A DNA stretch of 64,000 bases from Curvibacter cyanobacteriorum (lineage in GTDB: Bacteria; Pseudomonadota; Gammaproteobacteria; Burkholderiales; Burkholderiaceae_C). Where the stretch lies: assembly GCF_028649475.1 (NCBI RefSeq), contig NZ_JAQSIP010000010.1:1-64000 (forward strand). Reading direction: 5' to 3'. Positions 47,262-57,057 of this stretch are shown here, in pieces (position 1 is the stretch's first letter; each line of letters starts with the position of its first letter). The notes beneath the pieces are model-generated. The model did no database searches. It was not told the DNA's origin and was given only the letters and a program-made list of their open reading frames with translations. Made by a program: the position numbers and the translations under genes.

Positions 47262-48458
47262 ATGAGCCGTGCCGCCTTCCAATGGGCTGACCCCTTCCTC
47301 CTCGACCAACAGCTGACCGACGACGAGCGCATGATCCGTGATGCCGCCGCAGCCTACTGCCAGGACAAGCTGGCCCCGCGCGTGCTGGAAGCCTTCCGCC
47401 ACGAGAAAACCGACCCGGCCATCTTCCGCGAAATGGGCGAACTGGGCCTGCTGGGCCCCACCATCCCCGAGCAGTACGGTGGCCCGGGCCTCAACTATGT
47501 GGCCTATGGCCTGATCGCGCGTGAAGTGGAACGCGTGGACTCGGGTTACCGCTCGATGGCCAGCGTGCAAAGCTCGCTGGTGATGGTGCCGATCTATGAG
47601 TTCGGCTCCGAAGCCCAACGCCAGAAGTACCTGCCCAAGCTGGCCACCGGCGAATGGATCGGGTGCTTCGGCCTGACCGAACCCGACCACGGCTCCGACC
47701 CCGGCAGCATGGCCACCCGCGCCTACAAGACCGCCGGCGGCTACAAGCTCAAGGGCAGCAAGATGTGGATCTCCAACAGCCCGATCGCCGATGTGTTTGT
47801 GGTCTGGGCCAAGGAAGTGTCCGAAGGCGGCGCCGTCGGCCCGATCCGCGGCTTCGTGCTGGAAAAGGGCATGAAGGGCCTGAGCGCACCGGCCATCCAC
47901 GGCAAGGTGGGCCTGCGCGCCTCGATCACCGGCGAAATCGTGATGGACGATGTGTTCGTGCCCGAGGAAAACGCCTTCCCCGAGATCGAAGGTCTCAAGG
48001 GCCCGTTCACCTGCCTGAACAGCGCCCGCTACGGCATCGCCTGGGGCGCTTTGGGTGCAGCCGAGTTCTGCTGGCACACCGCCCGCCAATACACCCTGGA
48101 CCGCAAGCAGTTCGGCCGCCCCCTGGCCGCCAACCAGCTGATCCAGAAGAAGCTGGCCGACATGCAAACCGAGATCGCGCTGGGCCTGCAAGGCTGCCTG
48201 CGCCTGGGCCGCATGAAGGACGAAGGCACAGCCGCGGTGGAAACCACCTCGATCATCAAGCGCAACTCCTGCGGCAAGGCGCTGGACATCGCCCGCCTAG
48301 CGCGCGACATGATGGGGGGCAACGGCATCAGCGATGAGTTCGGCGTGGCACGTCACCTCGTGAACCTCGAAGTCGTCAACACCTACGAAGGCACGCACGA
48401 TGTGCACGCGCTGATCCTGGGCCGCGCCCAAACCGGCATCGCCGCCTTCGCCAACTGA
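47262..48458 (+). CDS. gcdH: Glutaryl-CoA dehydrogenase
   Basis: A 398-aa FAD enzyme of the acyl-CoA dehydrogenase family that oxidises and decarboxylates glutaryl-CoA to crotonyl-CoA in lysine and tryptophan breakdown. It shows the family signatures [25 protein letters not shown] and the catalytic base E376 in NTYEGTHD. The start is ATG 47262, with GGAG 7 bases upstream; the frame continues upstream through the control region. It is followed after 12 bases by gcdG. Confidence 0.95.
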   Translation: MSRAAFQWADPFLLDQQLTDDERMIRDAAAAYCQDKLAPRVLEAFRHEKTDPAIFREMGELGLLGPTIPEQYGGPGLNYVAYGLIAREVERVDSGYRSMASVQSSLVMVPIYEFGSEAQRQKYLPKLATGEWIGCFGLTEPDHGSDPGSMATRAYKTAGGYKLKGSKMWISNSPIADVFVVWAKEVSEGGAVGPIRGFVLEKGMKGLSAPAIHGKVGLRASITGEIVMDDVFVPEENAFPEIEGLKGPFTCLNSARYGIAWGALGAAEFCWHTARQYTLDRKQFGRPLAANQLIQKKLADMQTEIALGLQGCLRLGRMKDEGTAAVETTSIIKRNSCGKALDIARLARDMMGGNGISDEFGVARHLVNLEVVNTYEGTHDVHALILGRAQTGIAAFAN

Positions 48459-48470
48459 GCCTGACTGCGC

Positions 48471-49721
48471 ATGACCACCCTGCCTACCGCCCAGCCCGGA
48501 GCCCTTGCCGGCCTCAAGGTGTTGGACCTGTCCCGCGTGCTGGCGGGCCCCTGGTGCACCCAGATCCTCGCGGACCTGGGCGCCGACGTGGTGAAGATCG
48601 AGCGCCCTGGTGCGGGTGACGACACCCGCCACTGGGGCCCGCCCTTCCTCAAGGATGCGCAGGGCCAGGACACGGCCCAGGCCAGTTACTTCACGGCCTG
48701 CAACCGCAACAAGCGCTCGGTGACCATCGACATGGCCACCCCGGACGGGCAGGCCCTGATCCGCGACATGGCGCTGCAAGCGGACATCGTGGTCGAGAAC
48801 TTCAAGGTCGGCGGCCTGCGCCAGTACGGCCTCGACCACGCCAGCCTGCTGGCGCTGAACCCCCGCCTGATCTACTGCTCGGTGACGGGCTTTGGGCAGG
48901 ATGGCCCCTACGCCGAGCGGGCCGGCTATGACCTGATGATCCAGGCCATGAGCGGCATGATGAGCATCACCGGCCGGGCCGATGACCAGCCGGGCGGCGG
49001 CCCGCTGCGCGTGGGCGTGGCGCTGACCGACCTGTTCACCGGGGTGTACGCGTCCACCGCCATCCTGGCCGCGCTCAACGTGCGCCACCAGACGGGCCGG
49101 GGGCAACACATCGACATGTCCTTGCTGGACGTGGGCATGGCCATCCTGGCCAACCAGGCGGCAGGCTTCCTCAACACCGGCCAGGTGCCGGGCCGGCAAG
49201 GCAACAGCCACCCCAGCCTCGCGCCCTACCAGGACTTTCCGACCGCCGACGGCGCCATGCTGCTGGCGATTGGCAATGACGGGCAGTTTGCGCGCTTCTG
49301 CGTGGCGGCAGGCCGGCCCGAGTGGGCCCAGGACGAGCGCTTCACCACCAACACCCTGCGCGTGAAGCACCGTGACACCCTGATCCCCATGATGAGCGAG
49401 CTGACCCGCACGCGCAACACCACCGACTGGATCACCCTGCTCGAAGACAAGGCCGTGCCCTGCGGCCCCATCAACGACATCGGGCGCGCCTTTGACGACG
49501 CCCAGGTTCAGGCACGCGGCCTGGCCGTGACGCTGCCGCGAGACGCGGGGGATGGGATCGCTGAGGTCAAAGGCGTGGCCAGCCCCCTGCGCCTGGTGGA
49601 CAACCCGCCCGTGCTGCGCAACGCGCCCCCGGCCCTGGGCCAGCACACCACCGAGGTGCTGAGCGAGATGGGACTGAGCGCTGAACGCATCGCTGAACTG
49701 CGTCAATCTGGCGTGCTGTGA
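48471..49721 (+). CDS. gcdG: CaiB/BaiF-family CoA transferase, probably glutarate CoA-transferase
   Basis: A 416-aa class III CoA transferase. Family motifs: LDLSRVLAGPWCTQILADLGADVVKIE, the catalytic Asp in AGYDL (D154), and TGFGQDGPYAERAGYD. In this context it most likely activates glutarate to glutaryl-CoA using succinyl-CoA, feeding gcdH. The substrate is inferred from neighbourhood. Confidence 0.9.
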   Translation: MTTLPTAQPGALAGLKVLDLSRVLAGPWCTQILADLGADVVKIERPGAGDDTRHWGPPFLKDAQGQDTAQASYFTACNRNKRSVTIDMATPDGQALIRDMALQADIVVENFKVGGLRQYGLDHASLLALNPRLIYCSVTGFGQDGPYAERAGYDLMIQAMSGMMSITGRADDQPGGGPLRVGVALTDLFTGVYASTAILAALNVRHQTGRGQHIDMSLLDVGMAILANQAAGFLNTGQVPGRQGNSHPSLAPYQDFPTADGAMLLAIGNDGQFARFCVAAGRPEWAQDERFTTNTLRVKHRDTLIPMMSELTRTRNTTDWITLLEDKAVPCGPINDIGRAFDDAQVQARGLAVTLPRDAGDGIAEVKGVASPLRLVDNPPVLRNAPPALGQHTTEVLSEMGLSAERIAELRQSGVL

Positions 49722-49964
49722 GGCGACCGGGCCCTGCGGCCTGACCCGGGGCTCAGCCCAGGGGCCAGCGGGCAGCGCCAAGGCGGCCCCCGCCCCACCC
49801 CAGTGGCCCGGCCCCGATTGAAGGCCCGGCCCAGGGCCTGCCCGTCAGCCGCCGGGTGCCCGACACCCCAGGGTCGTCAAAACAACCCGCAGGCCTGATG
49901 GCCTCTTGACCCGATGGCCCGGGCGCGGCCGCGCAGCCGCCACGGGTGCCGCCTGATCAGCGAC

Positions 49965-51137
49965 TCAGAGCAAAGCCCCTCCGGGGTGTTCACCGCGCTC
50001 ATAGACCACATGGGCACGCCCGACGATCAAGGGGTCGAGCTTGCCGATCTGCTGGCTGTCTTTGTTGGTGTAGCTCAGCAGGTGCAGCACATAGCGCATG
50101 GCGTTCAGGCGCGCCCGCTTCTTGCAGTCGCTCTTGATCACGGTCCAGGGCGCATCGGCCGTGTCGGTCTCAAAGAACATGGCTTCCTTGGCGCGCGTGT
50201 AGTCGTCCCACTTGTCCAGCGAAGCCTTGTCGATGGGGCTGAGCTTCCATTGTTTCAAGGGGTGCGATTCACGCTCCTTGAAGCGGCGGCGCTGCTCCTT
50301 TTGGCTGACCGAGAACCAGAACTTGATCACGTGCACGCCGCTGCGCACCAGGTTGCGCTCGAACTCCGGGGCCTGGCGCATGAACTCGGTGTACTCGGCG
50401 TCGCTGCAAAAGCCCATCACACGCTCGACGCCGGCGCGGTTGTACCAGCTGCGGTCAAACAGCACGATCTCGCCACGCGTCGGCAGGTGCTGCACATAGC
50501 GCTGAAAGTACCACTGACCGCGCTCGATGTCGGACGGCTTCTCCAGCGCCACCACGCGCGCACCGCGCGGGTTCAGGTGCTCCATGAAACGCTTTATGGC
50601 GCCCCCCTTGCCGGCCGCGTCACGGCCTTCGAACAGGATCACCACGCGCTGGCCGGTCTCCTTGACCCAGGCCTGCAGCTTGAGCAACTCGACCTGCAGG
50701 CGGAACTTCTCGCGTTCGTAGGAGGCGCGGCGCATCAGGTGGCGGTAGGGGTAGCCCCCGTCGCGCCAATCGGCGGCCAGCGCTTCGTCGGGGTTGCCGC
50801 GCACGGCAGGGGCCTGGTCGAGCCCGTGCAGGGCCTCTTGCAAGACCTGCAGATCGTCCTGCGATGCGCCCTCCAGCAAGGCACGCAGGGTTTGGCTCCG
50901 CTCGGCGGCGGGCGTCGGGTTGTGGGCATCGAGCAGCGACATCACCACCGACAGTTGCTGCGCCTGGGCCGCATCGGTGGCCTCATGGGCCACATGGCGC
51001 GCCAAGGCCTGGGGTTTGACCGACGGCGCCACATCCCCGCGCCGTGCGGCCCGGCTGCGCGCCACAGGGCGGCGAATCGGCCGCGCCGGGGGCGCCGATT
51101 CCAGGGGCGCGGCGGCGGGGGTTTTTCGTTCAGTCAT
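49965..51137 (-). CDS. ppk2: Polyphosphate kinase 2
   Basis: A 390-aa enzyme of the PPK2 family, which transfers phosphate between polyphosphate and nucleotides. P-loop GRDAAGKGG at 171-179 and lid-type DRSWYNR at 228-234. The C-terminal catalytic domain (about 125-385) is complete, and the N-terminal 110 residues are an R/A/P-rich extension plus a helical segment. The start is ATG 51137, with GGGAGA 7 bases upstream. It is divergent from terC. Confidence 0.92.
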   Translation of the reverse strand: MTERKTPAAAPLESAPPARPIRRPVARSRAARRGDVAPSVKPQALARHVAHEATDAAQAQQLSVVMSLLDAHNPTPAAERSQTLRALLEGASQDDLQVLQEALHGLDQAPAVRGNPDEALAADWRDGGYPYRHLMRRASYEREKFRLQVELLKLQAWVKETGQRVVILFEGRDAAGKGGAIKRFMEHLNPRGARVVALEKPSDIERGQWYFQRYVQHLPTRGEIVLFDRSWYNRAGVERVMGFCSDAEYTEFMRQAPEFERNLVRSGVHVIKFWFSVSQKEQRRRFKERESHPLKQWKLSPIDKASLDKWDDYTRAKEAMFFETDTADAPWTVIKSDCKKRARLNAMRYVLHLLSYTNKDSQQIGKLDPLIVGRAHVVYERGEHPGGALL

Positions 51138-51338
51138 ATCGTGTCTCCCGAAAAGAAGCTTGAGTATCGGTGCGGCCTGCCGGCATGGCCCACACCGTGG
51201 GCGCGCCCAGGGGCCGCTGGTCATCTGCGGCTCATTGTCCGCCGCCCCCGCTGGCGCAACTTGACCCGCGTCAATGGTTTCCCAAGCACCGAAAACAAGT
51301 TACAAAGAGAACCCGATCTGCTGGCTGAAAGACCAATC

Positions 51339-52085
51339 ATGATGGAACTCCTGAGCTCTCCGCAGGCCTGGATGGCGTTCGCCACCCTGACCGCCCTCGA
51401 ACTGGTGCTGGGCATCGACAACGTCATCTTCATCTCGGTGCTGGTCGACCGCCTGCCGCCGGCCAAACGCGAACTGGCGCGGCGGCTGGGCCTGTTCATG
51501 GCGATGTTCATGCGCATCGGACTGCTGCTGGTGCTGTCCTGGATCATTGGCCTGACCGCACCGGTGTTCAGCGTGGCCGGGCAAGACATCTCGGGTCGGG
51601 ACCTGATCCTGATCTGCGGCGGCTTGTTCCTGATCTGGAAGAGCACCGGCGAGATCCACCAGACCCTGGAAGGCGAAGAAGATCACGCCGACGGCAAAGG
51701 CCGCAGCAGCTTCATGTCGGTGATCATCCAGATCATGCTGGTGGACCTGGTGTTCTCGCTCGACTCGATCATCACCGCGGTGGGCATGGTGGACGACGTG
51801 CGGGTCATGATCGCGGCGGTCGTCGCCTCGGTGGGCTTGATGATGGTGTTTGCGGGCGCGATCGGGCGCTTTGTGTCGGATCACCCGACCATCAAGATGC
51901 TGGCGCTGTCCTTCCTGGTGGTGGTCGGCGTGGTGCTGATCGCCGAGGGCTTTGACCACCATGTGCCCAAGGGCTACATCTACTTCGCGATGGCGTTCTC
52001 GGTGGCGGTGGAAATGCTCAACATCCGGCTGCGCCGCCGGGTGTCGACGGCCGACGCCCAGGCCCAGGTGAAGCGCGAAGGCTGA
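51339..52085 (+). CDS. TerC-family membrane protein
   Basis: A 248-aa inner-membrane protein with about seven helices and the TerC motifs LELVLGIDNVIFISVL (start) and VDLVFSLDSIITAVGM (middle), each with conserved acidic residues. TerC relatives act in metal (Mn2+) efflux or metalation of exported proteins, or in tellurite resistance. A 34-residue acidic cytoplasmic loop (GEEDHADGKG) separates the halves. The start is ATG 51339 or 51342; an open frame reading in from far upstream is not coding. Confidence 0.93.
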   Translation: MMELLSSPQAWMAFATLTALELVLGIDNVIFISVLVDRLPPAKRELARRLGLFMAMFMRIGLLLVLSWIIGLTAPVFSVAGQDISGRDLILICGGLFLIWKSTGEIHQTLEGEEDHADGKGRSSFMSVIIQIMLVDLVFSLDSIITAVGMVDDVRVMIAAVVASVGLMMVFAGAIGRFVSDHPTIKMLALSFLVVVGVVLIAEGFDHHVPKGYIYFAMAFSVAVEMLNIRLRRRVSTADAQAQVKREG

Positions 52086-52236
52086 CACCCCGGCTGCCGG
52101 TGGGGGCGATGTGGCCCGCCCACACAACTGGCCAAAAAATCGCATACTTGAGGCGTGGCATTTTCCACACTCCCTCGGGGTAGCCAGACCAACCCTCGGT
52201 CGGTCGCAACGCCCCCGGGGCCCGAAGGGGGCTGGT

Positions 52237-53310
52237 ATGCGGCTGCTGAAGCGTCTTGTCTGCACCTGGGGCTGGCTCGGCCTGTTGGCGCTGAGCGCCC
52301 TGCCGGCCTCGGCGTGGGCCACCCAAGGTACCGCGGCGGGTCGGGGCGAGCCCGCCGAAGCGCGGGTGGCCGACCGGCTGCAAGCCCTGAGCCGCGCCCA
52401 TGCCGCGGTGGTGGGGGTGCAAGCCCAGGCGATTGAGGGCGCGCCCTCGGTCGACACCCTGGGGGCCCAGCGCTCCGGCACCGGGGTGGTGATTGGCCCC
52501 GATGGCCTGACCCTGACCATCGGCTACCTGATCCTTGAAGCCCAGCAACTGCAGATCACCACCGCCGACGGCCAAACCCTGCCGGCACGCACCGTGGCCT
52601 ATGACCCGGCCACAGGCTTTGGGCTGCTCAAGCCCCTGCTGGCCACCCCCGCCCTGCCCGCGGTCCCGCTGGGGACCATGACGGGCTTGCAGGTGGGCGA
52701 CGACCTGCTGACCTTCACCGGGGCCGGCAACGACGAAACCGCCGAGGTCAGCCCGACCCGCTTGATGAGCCAGCGCCCCTTCTCCGGTGCGTGGGAGTAC
52801 CACATCGAGGCCGCGCTGTTCACCAGCCCGCCGATTGCCCGCCACTCCGGGGCCGCGCTGTTCAACCAGCGCGGCGAACTGCTGGGCATCGGCAGCCTGC
52901 GCGTGCCCAATGCGGCAGACCCGAACCGGCGCCTGCCCGGCAACCTGTTCGTGCCGGTGGACCTGCTCAAGCCCGTGCTCAGCGAGTTGCTGCAAAACGG
53001 CAGCAGCCGCAGCAGCCGCCAGCGACCCTGGCTGGGCCTGAACGCCAGCGATGCGGCCGGTCGGATCCAGATCGTCAAGGTGACCGAGGGCGGTCCGGCC
53101 GCCCAGGCTGGCTTGCAGGCCGGTGACCTGGTGCTGGCGGTGGACGGCAGCGGCGTCAGTTCGCTGGAGGGCTTCTACAAAACGCTGTGGGCCCACCCTG
53201 CCCTGGACCAGCCCGTGGAGTTGACCGTGCTGCAAGGCGCGACGCTGAAGCAGATCCGGCTGCAGGCCATCCCCCGGCTGCGCAGCCTGCGCCAGCCCGA
53301 GGGCATCTGA
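52237..53310 (+). CDS. HtrA/DegP-like protein with degenerate catalytic triad
   Basis: A 357-aa exported protein: signal peptide about 1-28 (ALPASAWA), a trypsin-like S1C domain (about 40-255) and a C-terminal PDZ domain (about 265-345, RPWLGLNASDAAG then GGPAAQAGLQAGDLVLAVDG). The nucleophile region keeps S204 (ARHSGAAL), but the catalytic His position is Y97 (LTLTIGYLI) and the Asp position is G127 (DPATGFGLL in place of TDLAVL). It is therefore almost certainly not a protease; a chaperone or binding role is likely. The start is ATG 52237 with an AAGGGGG site. Confidence 0.85.
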   Translation: MRLLKRLVCTWGWLGLLALSALPASAWATQGTAAGRGEPAEARVADRLQALSRAHAAVVGVQAQAIEGAPSVDTLGAQRSGTGVVIGPDGLTLTIGYLILEAQQLQITTADGQTLPARTVAYDPATGFGLLKPLLATPALPAVPLGTMTGLQVGDDLLTFTGAGNDETAEVSPTRLMSQRPFSGAWEYHIEAALFTSPPIARHSGAALFNQRGELLGIGSLRVPNAADPNRRLPGNLFVPVDLLKPVLSELLQNGSSRSSRQRPWLGLNASDAAGRIQIVKVTEGGPAAQAGLQAGDLVLAVDGSGVSSLEGFYKTLWAHPALDQPVELTVLQGATLKQIRLQAIPRLRSLRQPEGI

Positions 53311-53340
53311 GCGCCCGCCGCAGCAGCGCGCGCGCCCGCC

Positions 53341-54264
53341 TCAGCCCCCGCGCAGGCCGGAGGCCACGCTGGGGTGCTGCAAACGCAAGCGCAACTCCGC
53401 CTTCAGGCGCTGGTTGAGCAGGCGCCGGGATTCACTCATGAAGCTCAGCAAGCTGACCGGCAGTTGCTCGCGGGCCTCGGCGCGGGCCACGCGCGGTGGC
53501 CGGGGCAGGCCGTACAAGTCGGCCGCCAGGTCGAAATAGTCGCCCATCAGCAGGTGCGCGTCATCACAGACGTTGTAGGTGCGCTGGGCTTGCCCCCGCC
53601 AAAGCGCCACCGAACACGCCCGGGCCAGGTCGTCGGCGTGGATGTGGCAGGTGTAGACATCGTCCTCGCGCCGCAGCACCGGCGTGCCGCGCAGCAAGCG
53701 CTCGCGCGGCGTGCCCCCCGGGCGGTCGGGGGCGTAGATGCCCGGGATGCGCAGGATGCTGGTGCGCACGCTGCGCCCCAGGTGGCGCACCACGCGCTCG
53801 GCGTCCACCCGGCGCTGGGCACGCGGGGTGCTGGGCTGCACCGGCCGCGACTCGCTGACCAGCGCCCCGCCACAGTCGCCATAGACCCCGCTGGTGGACC
53901 CATAGACCAGCGCTTGGGGCAGGCTGCGGCTGCGCAGCACCCGGCTCAGGGCCAGGGTGCGCGGGTCGCGCCACCATTCGGCCTGGCCTTCGGTGGGGGG
54001 CGGCGCCAGGTGCAGCACCCGGGTCGCCAGCCCGGCCAGTCGGCGCAGGCTGGCGGGCTGGTCCAGGTTGCCCTGCAAGGGGGTCACACCCAGCGCCCGC
54101 AAGGCGGGCATGCGCTCGGGCGACGAGGTCAGGGCCAGCACCCGCGCGCGGCCCTGCAACTGGCGCGCCACACGTTGACCGACATCACCACAGCCCACGA
54201 TCAGCACACGTTGACGGCGAAAGCGCGCAGGCAGCGCGCCGAGGGGGAACTGGTTTGAAGGCAA
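53341..54264 (-). CDS. SDR-type NAD(P)-dependent epimerase/reductase
   Basis: A protein of about 307 aa with the extended-SDR Rossmann motif VLIVGCGDVGQRVA near the start, and YGSTSGVYG with the conserved tyrosine; the YxxxK lysine is not evident. The fold resembles YeeZ-like epimerases. The start is uncertain: TTG 54264 is preferred, since ATG 54393 would overlap the divergent flavoprotein gene by 80 bases. Function is unknown. Confidence 0.72.
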   Translation of the reverse strand: MPSNQFPLGALPARFRRQRVLIVGCGDVGQRVARQLQGRARVLALTSSPERMPALRALGVTPLQGNLDQPASLRRLAGLATRVLHLAPPPTEGQAEWWRDPRTLALSRVLRSRSLPQALVYGSTSGVYGDCGGALVSESRPVQPSTPRAQRRVDAERVVRHLGRSVRTSILRIPGIYAPDRPGGTPRERLLRGTPVLRREDDVYTCHIHADDLARACSVALWRGQAQRTYNVCDDAHLLMGDYFDLAADLYGLPRPPRVARAEAREQLPVSLLSFMSESRRLLNQRLKAELRLRLQHPSVASGLRGG

Positions 54265-54313
54265 AATCGGGGCTTCACAGATTTCTAAAGACGGCCCCGA
54301 GGATACCCAAAAG

Positions 54314-55351
54314 ATGAGCTTCAACGTCACCGTACAGCCCAGTGGACGCGCATTCACCGCCAACCCCGACGAAGCCGTGTTGGCCGCCGCCATACGCCAA
54401 GGCGTGGGCCTGCCCTACGGTTGCAAGGACGGCGCCTGTGGCTCCTGCAAATGCAAGAAGCTGGAAGGCAGCGTGGTCCATGGCGACCACCAGGCCAAGG
54501 CGCTGAGCGCCGAGGAAGAAGCCAACGGCTTCATCCTCACCTGCTGCGCCATCCCGCAGAGCGACCTGGTGCTGGAATCGCGTCAGGTGACCGACGAAAG
54601 CGCCTTCCCGATCAAAAAGATGCCGGCCCGCGTCGCGGCGCTGGAAAAGGTCTCCGCCGACGTCATGAAGCTGCGCCTGCAACTGCCGGCGGCCGAGACC
54701 TTCCGCTACCACGCGGGTCAGTACGTGGAATTCATCTTGCGGGACGGCGCACGCCGCGCGTATTCGATGGCCAACGCCCCCCACACCCAGGCCGAAGCGC
54801 CGGGCGTGGAACTGCACCTGCGCCACATGCCTGGCGGCAAGTTCACCGACCATGTGTTCGGGGCCATGAAGGAAAAAGACATCCTGCGCATCGAAGGCCC
54901 GTTCGGCAGCTTCTACCTGCGCGAAGACAGCGACAAGCCCATCGTGCTGCTGGCATCGGGCACCGGCTTTGCCCCCATCAAGGCGCTGATCGAACACCTG
55001 CAGTTCAAGGGCAGCTCGCGCCCGGTCACGCTGTACTGGGGGGGCCGCCGCCCCGGCGACCTGTACCTGGACGCCTGGGTGCAAGCCAAGGTCGCCGAGA
55101 TGCCGCAACTGCGCTACGTGCCGGTGGTGTCCAACGCCCTGCCTGAAGATGGCTGGACCGGCCGCACCGGCTTTGTGCACCAAGCCGTGCTGGACGACTT
55201 TGCCGACCTCTCGGGCCACCAGGTCTACGCCTGCGGTGCCCCCATCGTGGTCGAGTCGGCCCGCGTGGCCTACAGCGCCGAGCGCGGCCTGCCCGCGGAA
55301 GAGTTTTACGCCGACGCCTTCACCAGCGAAGCCGACAAGCACGCAGCCTGA
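54314..55351 (+). CDS. 2Fe-2S/FAD/NAD(P)H reductase (AscD-like)
   Basis: A 345-aa electron-transfer flavoprotein. A plant-type ferredoxin domain (1-90) with cluster cysteines C37, C42, C45 and C77 or C78 is followed by an FAD-binding barrel (RAYSMANAP) and an NAD(P)-binding domain (LLASGTGFAPIKALIEHL, YACGAPIVVESA). It resembles CDP-6-deoxy-glucoseen reductase and oxygenase reductase components; the partner is unknown. A terminator follows at 55421. Confidence 0.92.
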   Translation: MSFNVTVQPSGRAFTANPDEAVLAAAIRQGVGLPYGCKDGACGSCKCKKLEGSVVHGDHQAKALSAEEEANGFILTCCAIPQSDLVLESRQVTDESAFPIKKMPARVAALEKVSADVMKLRLQLPAAETFRYHAGQYVEFILRDGARRAYSMANAPHTQAEAPGVELHLRHMPGGKFTDHVFGAMKEKDILRIEGPFGSFYLREDSDKPIVLLASGTGFAPIKALIEHLQFKGSSRPVTLYWGGRRPGDLYLDAWVQAKVAEMPQLRYVPVVSNALPEDGWTGRTGFVHQAVLDDFADLSGHQVYACGAPIVVESARVAYSAERGLPAEEFYADAFTSEADKHAA

Positions 55352-55420
55352 GCCTCTGCCTCTGCCTTCTGCCTCTGGGCGGGCGCCAGCGTGACCCGCC
55401 GCCCGGCGGGACCCGATTGA

Positions 55421-55460
55421 AAAAAAAAGCCACAGGGCAGTCAGGCGCTGTGGCTTTTTT
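55421..55460. terminator. Bidirectional terminator
   Basis: AGCCACAG pairs with CTGTGGCT, with A and T runs on both sides. It lies between the convergent flavoprotein gene and the 98-aa secreted protein gene. Confidence 0.9.
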
Positions 55461-55503
55461 GCTGTGGGGCGGGCCGCCCGCCCGGAGGGGGCGGCCTGCG
55501 GGC

Positions 55504-55800
55504 TCAGGAGGCCGGGGTGGCTTTGGCGGCGTCCGGCTTGCCCGCCTCGGACTTGCTGTGCTTCTTGGCGTGCTTGGCCTTGGCATGGGTGTCGGTCGAT
55601 GCGGCCACCTTGCCGGCGTCGGCCTTCGGGGTCTCGGCCTTCACCGCCGGGGCCGGTGCGGCGGTGGGGCCCGCGACGATGGCTGGGGTGGTGGCTGGGG
55701 TGGTGGCTGGGGTGGTGGCCGGGGCTTGGGCGAAGGCCGCTCCGCTGAGACCGAACACAGCGCTCACCAGCGCAGCAGAGACAAGGGCGTTGACTTTCAT
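55504..55800 (-). CDS. Secreted K/A/P-rich 98-aa protein
   Basis: A signal peptide (about 1-24, ending AAFA), then a low-complexity tail: ATTP repeats (about 27-39) and a lysine/alanine-rich end (AKAKHAKKHSKSEAG). It probably is unstructured and basic in the periplasm or cell envelope; function unknown. The start is ATG 55800, with AAGGA 7 bases upstream; frames running further upstream are not coding. It is divergent from the second Bug protein gene. Confidence 0.75.
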   Translation of the reverse strand: MKVNALVSAALVSAVFGLSGAAFAQAPATTPATTPATTPAIVAGPTAAPAPAVKAETPKADAGKVAASTDTHAKAKHAKKHSKSEAGKPDAAKATPAS

Positions 55801-55932
55801 GGTGCATCCTTCAGTGGCATGGAGACGACCTCCATGGGACTGACAACGCGCCAGCCCCGCGGCGGTATCACATCGGCCACGCAAAGCGTTGTAAGCGTTT
55901 GTCACGCCCGCGCAGAGGCGGGACAATGGGGC

Positions 55933-56913
55933 ATGAACCGCAGACACCTCCTCCTGGCAGGCTTGGCCGCCACCCCGCTGTCCTTTTGGTCCGAACGCTC
56001 GGCCCTGGCCCAGAGCGCACGACCGATTCGCTTGATCGTGCCCTATGCCCCGGGCGGCCCGATCGATGTCACGGCACGGGTGCTCGCCGAACGGGTGAAG
56101 GACACGCTGGGCCCGGTCATCGTCGACAACAAGCCCGGCGCAGGCGGCAACATCGGCGCCGACCTGGTGGCCAAGGCCGCCCCCGATGGCCTGACCCTCG
56201 GGATTGCCGCCACGGCCACCCACGCGGTCAACCCCTGGTTGTACACACGCATGCCGTATGACGCGGCCCGCGACTTCACGCCCATCACGCAGATCCTGCG
56301 GGTGCCGAACGTGCTGGTCGTGAACGCCGACACCGCGCGGCGCCTGAACATCAACACCCTGGCCGACCTGGTGGCCTATGCCCGCGCCCACCCGGCCAAG
56401 CTCAACTTCGGCAGCGGCGGCAGCGGCAGCGCCGGCCACCTGGCGGGTGAAATGTTCAAGGCCCAGGCGGGCATCTTTGCGCTGCACATCCCCTACAACG
56501 GCGGCAACCCGGCGCAACTGGCGCTGCTGGCAGGCGAGGTGGACTTCAACTTCGACAACCTGGCCACCGCAGCGCCCAACATCCGTTCGGGCAAGCTCAA
56601 GGCGCTGGCCGTGACCACGGCACAACGCAGCCCCCTGTTGCCCGAGGTGCCCGCCATCGCCGAACAGTACAAAGGCTTCAGCATCGACACCTGGTGGGGG
56701 CTGGTGGCCCCGGCCCACACGCCCAGGGACGTGGTCACCAAACTGAACCAGGCCTTTGTTGCGGCCTTGAACGCCCCCGAGACCAAAACCCGCTTTGCCG
56801 CCCTGATGGCCGAGCCGGTGCCCAGCAGCCCCGAGCAATTTGGCAGCTTCATGAAAAGCGAACTGGCCAAGTACGAGAAGGGGGTCAAGGCATCGGGCGC
56901 CAAGGTGGACTGA
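55933..56913 (+). CDS. Bug/TctC-family binding protein
   Basis: A 326-aa periplasmic solute-binding protein: signal peptide 1-26 (MNRRHLLLAGL, ending ALA), LIVPYAPGGPIDV, VDNKPGAGGNIG and the GSGGSGSAGHLAGEMFK ligand loop. No transport partner genes are nearby. The ligand is unknown. It is a paralogue of the protein at 27482. Confidence 0.92.
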   Translation: MNRRHLLLAGLAATPLSFWSERSALAQSARPIRLIVPYAPGGPIDVTARVLAERVKDTLGPVIVDNKPGAGGNIGADLVAKAAPDGLTLGIAATATHAVNPWLYTRMPYDAARDFTPITQILRVPNVLVVNADTARRLNINTLADLVAYARAHPAKLNFGSGGSGSAGHLAGEMFKAQAGIFALHIPYNGGNPAQLALLAGEVDFNFDNLATAAPNIRSGKLKALAVTTAQRSPLLPEVPAIAEQYKGFSIDTWWGLVAPAHTPRDVVTKLNQAFVAALNAPETKTRFAALMAEPVPSSPEQFGSFMKSELAKYEKGVKASGAKVD

Positions 56914-57057
56914 GCCCACCGCCCGGGCCCGCGCCACCGGCCCGCCACGCGCCAAGGTGCCCGATGGCGGCTGGCGACCAGGGCGCCGCCCGGTCTGGCA
57001 GGTCACGCCACCGGGCCCAGGGCCACGGCCGGCCCGGCAGGGCGCGTCAGGCAGACC

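Noticed and set aside
48297-49781. A 494-codon minus-strand frame opposite gcdG
   Set aside because: Shadow of a gene with clear CoA-transferase motifs.
49914-51338. Apparent 475-residue N-terminal extension of the TerC protein
   Set aside because: It is the antisense of ppk2; the TerC fold starts at 51339 as in relatives.
55801-57006. Apparent N-terminal extension of the 98-aa secreted protein
   Set aside because: Antisense of the Bug gene; the signal peptide and AAGGA site fix the start at 55800.
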